Source of the DNA: Atriophallophorus winterbourni
Lineage: Eukaryota > Platyhelminthes > Trematoda > Plagiorchiida > Microphallidae
Direction: 5' to 3'
Assembly: GCA_013407085.1 (NCBI GenBank)
Contig: JACCGJ010020547.1
Location: forward strand, 47,590 to 111,589
DNA length: 64,000 nucleotides
The translations under genes and the position numbers were made by a program. The notes under the pieces were generated by a model. It searched no databases, was not told the DNA's origin, and saw nothing but the letters and a program-made list of their open reading frames with translations. Positions 1 to 9,910 of the stretch are shown here, one piece after another (position 1 is the stretch's first letter; every line of letters starts with the position of its first letter).

Positions 1-879
1 CACGTCGCTGAATAATTTTCTCTTTGGAGAATCCGTTGAGCGGATCTGTCGACAGTTTAAATAATGGTTTGTACGGCATCTGGGGTAAGGTTTTCCTTAA
101 TAAACCCAATAATTGTTATGCAATATATGGTAGTTATACATTTTCTGCGTTATTTGGTAAATGAAGTTAATGCTAGAGTTTTTTTAATACACAACTATTC
201 TTTAGCTACACTCTTGCCGTACTAGTCAATAGAAATTTATTTTTATTTTTCCAGCAACATTCATGACGAGGTGCTTCATAAAAACAACCCGGATAATCTC
301 TTGTCTTCGAGAGCGTCAAGGATATCCAACGCATAGTAAGAAACAACGTTTTGTCAGTGGTGGTCGCTTCTCTGCAGCATCCCTGAATGGATTTCTGGAC
401 GCTTGATTGGATCGTTAGCCACTTAATGTCCTGTGCAATCAAACTGAACTGAACTAAACTGAAGTGATATAATAACGGTTGCACCTGCTAATCACTCCTA
501 TCGAATGAGCATCTATGCGATGATAGCGTATAGAACGTACAAAATGAATAATATATCATATTGAGTTATTGTTGCGATAGACTTCCCGAAAAACGTTTTT
601 TATAATTTAAAAAGAACAAAATCGTATCAGAAAATACTAATTCCATTTAAATACACGTTACTACACTTCGTTAATTGGTAATTCCTTTCTGGTTTCCCAT
701 CATGATTAATTTTGAGCATGTACTATAAGGTTGCCTAACACAAGCATTAAATTTGAAGTCAAAACATCAAAATTCTAATATAAAAATGTCACAATTATTA
801 TCATCTCGATTATTTCCATACAAGTTTAAAATTTCAGGTGCTTTTAAGGTTTTATCTGTGTACAGAGAAAACTTTCTGC
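1..879. other. No recognisable gene
   Basis: AT-rich sequence with only short uninformative reading frames. I see no conserved domain, RNA gene or clear repeat. It lies upstream of a degenerate LINE. Confidence 0.5.
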
Positions 880-1631
880 TGGCTCGATATGAGGAGACTA
901 TATGCGATAGATGCATCCATTCTGAAATAGTGGAGCACCACCTACGCAAGTTAAATTTCAACAAGTCCCCGGGAGCTGACGGACTCAGACCTGCAATCAT
1001 AAAGTTATGTGGTAGTCAATTATGCGAACCACTTTGTGATTTATTCAACCACTATTTAAGGGAAGGTGTTGTATCGACTGACTGGAAGAGAGGAATCATA
1101 ACACCCGTCAGCAAAGGTGGAACTCGTTCTGACCCAGCAAATTACCGCCCTGTTACACTCCTCCCAGTGTTCTCAAAAGATATGGAGCGGATTGTGTGCG
1201 AAAGCATTGTGAGTCATCTCGAAACCCAAAACTTGTTTTTCAGAGAGCAACATGGATTTCGGAAGTCTCGTTCTTGCTTGACTAACCTACTGGAGACTGC
1301 TAAACTTTGAACGCGAATCACGTCGAGCGTTTACTATTTGCGCTTACAAGGCGATTTGGATATATTGAAAAGCTGGTCTGATTGAAACAAGGTTCCATTC
1401 AACTTCAGAATGTGCGAAGTGTCACAAATTCGTAAAGATTTTCCATTCATTTACAACCTCGGATTGCAACAACGGGAATGGACAACAAGAGAAAAGGATA
1501 TCGGCATATGAATTAGTGGAAGTCTTCAGAACAGCATGCAATGCGAAGCAGTATATAACCGAGCTAGCCACATGCTAGGTATGCTTCAGTGTATTTTCGG
1601 ACATTTTTCGTGAAACATTCCCCATGTAAGA
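880..1631 (+). pseudogene. CR1-type LINE reverse transcriptase remnant, 5' piece
   Basis: Reverse transcriptase fragment of a non-LTR retrotransposon. The frame around 950-1300 encodes KSPGADGL, then YRPVTLLPV and QHGFRKSRSCLTNLL, matching block by block the intact LINE at 57825-62270 of this window. After 1310 the palm region with the catalytic aspartates is missing. Sequence resembling the next downstream segment (thumb, ending near RASHMLGMLQ) continues to about 1610 with stops and frame changes. The element is clearly dead. Its 3' piece resumes at about 4080, because a BEL/Pao element sits in between. The family assignment rests on similarity to the intact copy; CR1 versus Jockey subtype is not proven. 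Confidence 0.8.
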
Positions 1632-2041
1632 TGAACATTTCAATTTATTTTACTGACCGCTAATTGTTTTAATATGCTAGTAATTTGTATTCTTTTACCA
1701 TTTTGTTTTACAGAACTATTTGAGTTTATTCGTTTTCGAGCCTATTTTGGAGTTATTTCATTTTGTCGTTCCTGCAGGTTTGCGATCCCTTGTTTCAATT
1801 TCAACCGTTGAACGTTAGTGTTTTTGGATTCAGATCGAAGAGAAATAGTTTAGGTTCGCTATTTTCATTGTATAATTATTTTGCTTCAACAGTAACGTAC
1901 GCATCTCACGCATTGTCTTGTCGGTATTTTGTAGGGCTTGGACGCGTAACTTAACAATTGGATAAACACATTGATGTTTATATCCTGAATGAATACTTTG
2001 ACTTTGATCTCGATTTTCTCCGGACCGTTTTGTCGGTTACA
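1632..2041 (+). repeat. 5' LTR of the BEL/Pao element
   Basis: This long terminal repeat pairs with 3583-4001. The two share long blocks, for example the stretches around 1850-1935 and 3805-3900, and diverge by substitutions and small indels, indicating an old insertion. Confidence 0.75.
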
Positions 2042-3582
2042 GTACTCAATATCGCTTTGTTTCGAACATTGGGAGAAGATGAAGATGAAATTATCAAAGA
2101 TAAAACCTAAAAACGATGAAAAGGACCTGTTCGACGGGCAAGTCTGTAGATTTACATTGGTTGATAATGTATCATGCTCTGGTTCGGCAGTTAGTTCTAA
2201 CTCAAATGATCCTAGGGTGCAGGTTTTGTTATCACAATTTGCAGAAGAACTGCGTCGAAGGTTAGAGCTAGATCACAAGCTGAAACTTGTGAATGCTACA
2301 AACATTACCCGATTAGTCCAACTGAGATTAGTAATGTCTAAGATGGAATAGTCCGTGCAGCTTTCTGAAATAAGGAAGCGAGTGATGACAAAAGACTACC
2401 TCAATTCTGCTTATCATTTGAAGGATCTTGATTCAAATGATAGTGCCGATAACGCGGTTGGCCTGTTTATTGGAGCAGACTTGCTAGAAGCATATTATGT
2501 GACCGAACAGATATCAGGTCGCTGCAACGTGACCTTCAATTATTAAGTCATACAAGGATGTAACATTTTTCATCCATTTCATTCTACTTCGACCTGTAGC
2601 AATGTTTTTAGCGTACAGCAAGAATACATGGATGCAGCTAAATATTTAGAGTTGATTGTAATTGGAGATTTAAAGGACAGTGCATCGTGTGCCTGACAAA
2701 TGTCGAGGGACGAACTGAAGGCAGTTCAAATTGCCGAGAATTCATGTTCACTAAAACGTGATCATTTTTTGTGTTTACCATCAAAAAGGAAGCATCGTCA
2801 ACTCCACAGCAAAAATGAGTATACAAATTTACATTTATATGGTTTACGTTCTATGTTTTGGTGAGAGCGTGAGATGTTTCAAAAGCATACTAATGTGATG
2901 CAATACAATTTAATCTCTAGATATCCAAAACTGGATCCAAATAATCAACCGCAATTTGACTTCCGAACTTAATGTTATCGTCCGCGTTATATGGATATTA
3001 ATCCCGTAATACATGTCAAGTTAATGGTCCATGGTGCTGCCTGCAGGTTTAAAGGTTAATCACTTGGTGATTATTTGCACAAATGGCCAGATACCTGCTT
3101 AACTTGATCGCTATATTACTAGAGTTCCGTAAGCAGGCAACCATGGTCTTGGATGATATTGAAGAAATGTTCGTTCATGTATTAGCTTCCCTTTTGATCA
3201 AACAGCTCTAAGGTTATTGTGGTGGCTGCCAAATGGCCTGTCTTGAAACCATATTGAATACTAGAAAGTTATTCGTGGAAATGAAATTGTCACGTAAAGA
3301 GATCAGACCAGCCAGATTGGTTGTTGTAAGGCATGGAAAACGTCTAGCTTTAAACCAATCTGGCTGAAAAAGACTTTAGATGTTGTCACATATATGAGGC
3401 ATTGAGAACGGTTTGTGCATTGTGACATTATCTCTTTTTGTTCCCCGGGAATAAAGTCTCATTGCCGGTATATATTTTGAAATTATAAAATCAGCGATTT
3501 GGTAAAGACATATGGTAGGAAACCAGAGCATATGCCAGAGCATATCAGCCTTTGAGAAATAGGGCGCAGATTAAGGGGGCGG
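2042..3582 (+). pseudogene. BEL/Pao gag-pol remnant
   Basis: Frames at 1989-2351 and 2355-2546 encode gag/protease-like sequence. The second contains a GLFIGADLLEAYYV block typical of the protease end of BEL/Pao polyproteins. Around 3030-3230 the translation shows VHGAACRFKG, GDYLHKWPD, LLEFRKQATMVLDDIEEMF and ALRLLWW, spread over several frames. These blocks resemble the start of the BEL/Pao reverse transcriptase palm. No integrase or RNase H is visible. Multiple stops and frameshifts exclude function. Confidence 0.6.
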
Positions 3583-4001
3583 TGAACGTTTGAATTTATT
3601 TTAATAACGTTTAACTGTTTAAATCTGCTAGTATTTTTGTATAACTTTACCATTTTTGTATTACTGAACTTTTTGATTTTATTCGTTTTGCAGCCTATTC
3701 TTGCGTTATTTTATTTTGCGGTTCCCGCGCTGGTTGAGATCGCGATCGCTCGTTATCATTGTAACTGTTAAACATTCGTGTTTTTTTATTCAGAGCGAAT
3801 CGGAATAGTTTAGGTTTGCTATTTTCATCGTATAATTATTTTGCCTTCATAATACCGTACGCATCACACGCATTGTCTTGTTAATATTTTGGTGGGCTTG
3901 GACGCTTTGCTCAACCGTTGGATAGATACATTGGTGTTTATAACGTGACTGAATTCTTTGACTTTGATCTCGATTTTCTCCAGATCGTTTTGTCGGGTTC
4001 A
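3583..4001 (+). repeat. 3' LTR of the BEL/Pao element
   Basis: Direct repeat partner of 1632-2041, preceded immediately by a purine-rich tract. Confidence 0.75.
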
Positions 4002-4079
4002 TCCTACCATATTTATCATGGTCAACATTCTTTGAATTTCCAAAAAGAAAATTTATTTATCTATCCATAAATACGTTTA

Positions 4080-4520
4080 TTAACACAGTACTGGATTACT
4101 TAGTGCAAGCTTGGATACCAAAGCAACAAAAGGACATCAAGCTGCTTGGTAGGATTTATTGAAGAACAACTAAAATGGTTGGCTATCTCCGCAAACTACC
4201 ATATGAGGATAGATTGGTTCATCTTAATTTGGATACACTGCCTCGCAGACGTGTTTCGATTGGATCTAATCCTTACTTATAAAATAATGAACCCGAACAT
4301 GCACCTTCTGAGGCATCTATTCCGCCTCCAGTCAAGGTACACCACATATTCTCACCCACTGGAATTTGATATACCGCATTATCACTGGTACTCCCGTCGG
4401 TTCTTCTATTCGGCGCGCGTTTGTTTCTTATGGAACACTTTACCGTCAGATGTTGTACAAACATCAAGTGAAATAATTTTCAGGAACAAATTGGAAATTA
4501 TTATACGTAGTAATTCCGTT
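4080..4520 (+). pseudogene. CR1-type LINE reverse transcriptase remnant, 3' piece
   Basis: The translation reads FINTVLDYLVQAWIP, then LLGRIY, DLILTYKIM and FFYSARVCFLWNTLP. These match the C-terminal end of the intact LINE (TYLIPTMEHASQAW to FYSVRVCFLWNALP, 57959-58429 minus). Frameshifts and a stop are present. It continues in sense and order from the piece ending near 1610, so I read both as one LINE copy split by the BEL/Pao insertion. Confidence 0.75.
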
Positions 4521-4624
4521 TATATAACACGATATTTGTCTTACCGAAAATTTGTTCATCATACCGAGACAATACATGATATATTTACTAAATACAAGAA
4601 GTGTCGATCTCCCCAAAAACTCAA

Positions 4625-4626
<2 letters not shown>

Positions 4627-4658
<32 letters not shown>
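4627..4658. repeat. (TA)n microsatellite
   Basis: An uninterrupted TA dinucleotide run, about 15 units, just after the LINE remnant. Confidence 0.9.
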
Positions 4659-4659
<1 letters not shown>

Positions 4660-5689
4660 TTTTCCTCCCATTAAAGAATTCCAAGTGCGTCTCTATCATA
4701 GTTTGGCACTTTGACTTGTAAAAATATATCTTGGAAGTCAGCATCAAAAGCATAGGCATGTAATCGGAAACACAGCAAGATGTCAATCACATTTTTCGTC
4801 AGATTTGGTTCCTGAAGTAGTACACCATTTAACGACACACCATTGTATTAAGCCGCACAATCGAACAACGCTCTCAGCTTTCCTGGTTTCTTAAAATTGA
4901 AAAGCGGATAGTGAGGCAAATACGAAACATTATTCTACTTGGCATTATCCAGAACGGGTTCAATATTACCAGTTGCCGAATGATGCGCCATGATCTTATT
5001 GTAACGCCCAAACAAACTGATTTCACGTTCAAATCGACGCCGCAATTAGATTAAGCGCCTTTTCGCTGTCAAACTATTCGTGGAGAGTTTGCTTTTATTA
5101 GACTTCCAAGGTAGTGCTACTTGAAATTGACTGTCAATAATTTCTGATCACCTTATGAAAGATGAGGCTTCTTTGTCATCACGAGATCGTTCATTTCCAT
5201 CGGCGGATATATGGAGAAAGTGGAGCGAATTAAAATGAAATTGTCATAAAAAAGATAAATAAATTATATATGTATGAATTGATGTTCTTACGGGAAGGTT
5301 GGTTGAGATTATTGAAAAGGGAATATTAATCCATCGGAATAAGGAAATCTAAGACGTTGTGAGGCATAAGAGAGGGTGTGGTATAAATAAAATGGGAGTA
5401 GGGTACGTTGTGTGATCTAAAACGCTTGAAGAATTGTCGACGAATTAAACCAAAATTTCTTCACCACCGGATTTTCGTTATCTGCATGAGAGTTAATCGC
5501 ATACGGAACAAATCGCGGGCGGATAGATTTCAAACCAGTTTCAGTGATGGTTTGGTATTCGAAGACACTGGAATAGGATGAAAGATATACTCTTCACCAG
5601 CATGATGAGAGGTCATCAAAGTAAAATAGTGCATCATTTAAAAGATAAGAATGTACATTAAAAACATAATGTTTTAAGGACCGCTTGTA
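4659..5689. other. No recognisable gene
   Basis: AT-rich sequence with no recognisable coding block, RNA or named repeat. Confidence 0.45.
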
Positions 5690-5925
5690 TTCCACTGTTG
5701 AAAAGGGCTGGTCTACCAACCTGTTCAATCACATTTGTCAAAACGCATGTTCAATGAACCAAAATATTCATTTACATGCTTTTCCATCCCACACCCCACG
5801 ACCGCTTTTATGCTGTTTGCACTCGGATCATGATTTTACTGTTCCTACCTGATGCGTGCAAACAGCACGAACCCAGTCGTGGGGTGTGTGTGAATATAAT
5901 GTTGTTCAGTTTTAACGCTTTTTTA
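5690..5925 (+). repeat. Family B interspersed repeat, copy 1 (hairpin-forming)
   Basis: This copy contains both halves of a family recurring across the window. The left half has a TGCCACTG-like block followed by ACCTGTTCAATCACAT. The right half has ATGAGTGCAAACAGCACGAA followed by GTCGTGGGGTGTGTG. In this copy the right half is preceded by its own inverted copy: a 13-base block at 5790-5802 is the reverse complement of 5876-5888, and TGCTGTTTGCA (5811-5821) of TGCAAACAGCA (5857-5867). No protein is encoded. Its class (MITE or SINE) is unknown. Confidence 0.6.
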
Positions 5926-8560
5926 TGTTGTGGTAGCTTTTACTTTTTGAACTTTTAGATAACCATGTGACATTTATGGGCCTCGTACAAAATAAAAGAC
6001 AGTTATATACATAAAAGCGTATAAAAAATGTTATGGAAGTCAATGTTGAGATTAATTAATGTGAAAGCATGTTTAGGGTCTGACAGCCTGACACTTTAGC
6101 CAAAGTTAACCAGGCGATATTACCGAAACCCATGACATACTAATATGAGAAAACTTTAAGTGAAATCAGAAACCCGGCATACCATTAGAGTATAAATTAT
6201 CTAAGGAATAATTTATTTTAGGAATTTCACTCAGTGTGTTAACAGTAAATGATTCTACAAACGATTCGAATTTTCCCGTAGATGTGCACATGATCAGAAT
6301 GATGACGAAACACAATAAAATTGCAAAGTTTGACACGAACCAATCACGCAAATGAGCGTAAAATAATTTTCCAACTAGAAAATCGAGGAAGAATGATGTC
6401 GATTCCTTGTTCAGAATCCATTTAAGTTATTTTACATCTGGCACACTTAAATTCTCGTTTAGGGTCTGACTTACGACTACAAGAAACGATGTAAAAGTGC
6501 TACATGGGGCGGAACCAACAGTGTCATTATCATCAATGTGAACTTGCTTCTCCGTTGTGTTCAAACTTTTGATTTTTCAGGAATTATCAATTAATGCAAA
6601 ACAGCAAAGATTAAAGACAGAAACACAAAGGATCACCAAGTTTGAAAAAGAACGGAATAGCGGCACGATGGTCGAAGTTTGATCCTCGTTCCAATAGGTT
6701 GTCAATCCAAATTGACCGTATCCAATTGAACACTTCAAAGTTCTAAATTTCTTCGAATGGAACAAAACCGAGTTGAATACTGTATAGACCAAAGTTGTAA
6801 GTTAACGTGTGGACCACCCGTTTTTTATTTTGACAAATTCAAAACAACAATCGGATATACTACGGTACTATTAACAAGATTAATAGGCAAAAACAATGGA
6901 CCAACATGAACTGTACCGGGTTGTACAAATGATGTGAACCAAAAGTGCTCAAATTTTCCAAATGACAAACAATAAATTCGGACAATGCTGATAAGACAGA
7001 CGGCCTAATTAAAAATTCCAAGGGCTAAAATTAACAATAAATTGGTTAACAATCGTCTTTTTCTCTCCAAATATTACTTTAAAAAGTTGTGGTATTTTGT
7101 GAGAGCCAAGCAATATAAATAAGTTCAATAAAACAAAAACGGGCGTAAAAGTGGATAGGACAGTAACGAAAATGTATACACAAAACAATGGAAGATAAAT
7201 ACTGTGTATAATTAAAAAGAATCAAAATGTTTAAATAGAAAATAAGAAGGAAGTTTACACAAATATTTCGTCATTTACAGAATTTGCTAACCAACTTCGG
7301 AGCTATAAGATGATTTTTGGAGATTCCGACATTTCATCAATTAACTAATTTGAAGTTATGCTACATACACCTCTAACTCTATTCACAGTACAATCAAATT
7401 ATATGTTACACGCGATTTGCCCAAAGACCAACAAGTGTAAACAATTTACGTGACTTTATTTTCAATGCAAATATCACACAATTTTAACAATTATTATATT
7501 TATTCGTCGCTCAGTATCATGATGTTCTAAGTTTCGAGTTAAATTGCATATATTGAATCATTGAAATTAGGAATTATAATAATACATATAATTTATTATT
7601 ATATTATTATATTTCCACCACAAGCCTAGTATGAGTGTATTTTAATTTTTTAATAAATTTCTAAGTAATATTTTGGATGTTTCCTGATAAAATTGCACAA
7701 TAATACTAGAAATCTACAACCAGGTGTGGGAGAAGTTTTAAGAAGTGCAAGGTTTGAAAATGTAAAAATCCTTACCTAACATCCTGTAACCGAAAAATCT
7801 TCTAATCTACGCGCGTACGAATGATATATTATCAGACTGAATATTATCTAATACTAGACTTAGAACGCAATTATATATCGCCACACAATAAAGCATACAA
7901 CAAAGTTGATAAACAGATGGTAGTAAATAAAATAATACACTCTTGAACATCGAGAATGATAGATAGTATAGGCTACCTGTAACGTCCTCGACGTGAGTAA
8001 CGCGTATTCCACCCGTTTCTTAGTTCGACAAGTTCAAAACCACAATTCGGATGTTATACGGTACTGTAACTAGCAACAATTACAACAACAATAATTATAC
8101 AAACCTCAACTGTATAGGAACGTACAGCAAACAGTGGAGCCAAAATACTTCAGAACCAATTATATCAAACGCAAACAAGTTCAATGATGACCTGAGATAT
8201 AAATAGAATGGAAGGAGTTACCAAAATTGTCGTCCAAAATGTCTATCAAAGACAAGACACACAAAAGTGGTGTCAAAATACAAGCCAATTACAAGTGCCC
8301 AAAATGGCAACCAAATTCAACAACAGTGGCATAAACAATGAATTAAAACAAAAGCTTCACCAAATATGCGAACAGAAGATTTCCAATAAGACAATTACAA
8401 AAAGCAAAGTTTAAGTTCTAAATTCTGGAGATAAAACAAACAAAACCCAAATTCAAGTCACAAAAATCGGAATTGTGTAAAGGTAGAAATTAGAAAGGAA
8501 AAAGAAGAATTTCAAAGCTACATAACACTTAACATGTCCCTTATACTACCTTATAAAACA
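5926..8560. other. AT-rich region with a weak direct repeat
   Basis: No gene recognised. The stretches at about 6805-6960 and 7990-8170 are diverged direct copies of each other (shared blocks ACCACCCGTTT, GACAA, TTCAAAAC, ACGGTACT), about 1.2 kb apart. Their origin is unknown. Confidence 0.4.
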
Positions 8561-8569
8561 ACCTTCAAC

Positions 8570-8726
8570 AACTAATGTCTAATGCTCGTAAGCACTTCTT
8601 CAGTGAAAGAGTAGTAAGCTACTGGAACTGCCTACCTGAAGATGTCGTGAACTCTAACTCTGTAATGTGTTTCAAGAATAGACTTGATGCCGTATGGAGC
8701 TCATTATTTCCTGCATTTTGCCCCTA
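8570..8726 (+). pseudogene. LINE reverse transcriptase C-terminal fragment
   Basis: The translation reads ARKHFFSERVVSYWNCLPEDVV and continues NSNSVMCFKNRLDAVW before a stop. This is the typical last segment of CR1/RTE-like LINE polymerases, the same region as RVCFLWNALP in the intact copy but from a more distant family. Nothing upstream of it is recognisable. Confidence 0.65.
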
Positions 8727-9371
8727 ATTGAATAATGATATTGTATTTACCTGGTCTTTGAAATGCACTAATGTCTCCATGATACTCAATTTCTCCAATT
8801 AATCTAAATGATAAATATGAAACTTTCCATTTGAATGTAAACATTCGATTATTATAACTAATCGCATTTCATGATCCAAGTATATACCCTTCAAATGGAG
8901 TCACATGAATGATGTTCGTTTTCATATGTAGGTCCAACTTTTTTTAAATACATACATATATTGCTCACTGCAGTTTCTGATAGCGAATTGCAGAAAACTA
9001 AAGCACAATGAATAAATCAGTTTAAGTGGTATATTTTATAGGGTATGTCCGCGTGTCAGTTTCTATTCTTACTTTTCCCACAAGTGTCTTTGTAATTTTA
9101 CTTCCGTAAACACCGTTCAATAGTAAAAACCATATTGCGCAATAGATTCCGTTGGGTAAAGTCACAGAGTCTTAGAAGCCGCATTCTTGTAGTGTGCGGA
9201 ATATTAGAAAGACCCGTAACAAACTAAATAATTGATTGTCATTACACTTTCTAAATGACGATAAAACTTGTTAGATTTTTCGTCATACATCGCCATTCTG
9301 TTCCGTTAATGTCACCTGATTGTTTTACTTGGCAATGGCTAGTTTTAATATTTCAATATAACGCGTTTTAG

Positions 9372-9910
9372 GTCAGTGTATAAATGGCGCTCGGCTAAAT
9401 TGGGATGACCCTAATGGGAAATTGCCACCGAAAATTAGCTTCACCGGCGCATCAACTCGAAGAGAATAAATGTGCATTGCCTTCTATACCCTCAGTTAAA
9501 AACAATTCAAATTCGCTCTCAAGAGTTAAGGCATTCAATAATTCTGTTAATGTTCCTGTTTCGGCGACGCACTCTCACCACAGTAGTCCGGCTGCCAAAC
9601 GTGAACGTAACTCACACATTTGGAAAACACCAGAACATTCCAATTCCAATCATGCCATTGATAAAACTTCAAGAAATTCTTTGGCGGATTTTCATTTAAT
9701 CAACCAAAATGATGTATGCTCCCATGTTCGTCAGAATTCCGATTACGCATTGAGAGATCAGAATAGATTTTCCGCTTTTCATTCTCCTGCCACGAGTGTG
9801 AGGCAAAGTGTTGGCCCGAATATGTACACAGCAACTTTCAATTATTCTGCAAGAACAGAAGAAGAAATATCATTGAGTAAAGGTGATCTGGTCGCGGTTC
9901 TCAATGATAA
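9372..9910 (+). other. Src-like gene exon 1 (5'UTR part plus coding)
   Basis: The coding part starts at 9414 or at 9405 (see the gene entry) and runs to the donor GT at 9911. It encodes the acylated N-terminus, the unique region and the first half of SH3, and ends in codon phase 2. A possible splice acceptor (TTTTAG) ends at 9371, so a non-coding exon or spliced-leader acceptor upstream is plausible. A four-codon upstream reading frame (ATG at 9384, stop at 9398) precedes the start. Confidence 0.85.

Larger units (their letters stand above)
1632..4001 (+). mobile_element. Degenerate BEL/Pao LTR retrotransposon, inserted in a LINE
   Basis: Two direct repeats, 1632-2041 and 3583-4001, align over about 410 bp and bracket about 1.5 kb. 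Each starts TGAAC and ends in CA. A purine-rich tract (about 3572-3582) lies directly before the downstream copy, as expected of a polypurine primer next to a 3' LTR. The interior holds broken reading frames resembling BEL/Pao protease and reverse transcriptase: GLFIGADLLEAYYV, a YLELIVIGDLKD block, MVHGAACRFKG, LLEFRKQATMVLDDIEEMF and ALRLLWW. The interior is much shorter than a complete element, so it has large deletions. The 5 bp on either side do not match, so no target duplication is visible. The LTR pair is solid; the superfamily call is moderate. Confidence 0.72.

Noticed and set aside
1..879. Minus-strand frame 484-206 as a gene
   Set aside because: 92 codons with no motif, poor start context and no neighbouring exons.
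4146..4721. 191-codon + strand frame as a host protein
   Set aside because: It is a chance fusion of LINE polymerase C-terminus with a TA microsatellite (the YIYIYIY stretch).
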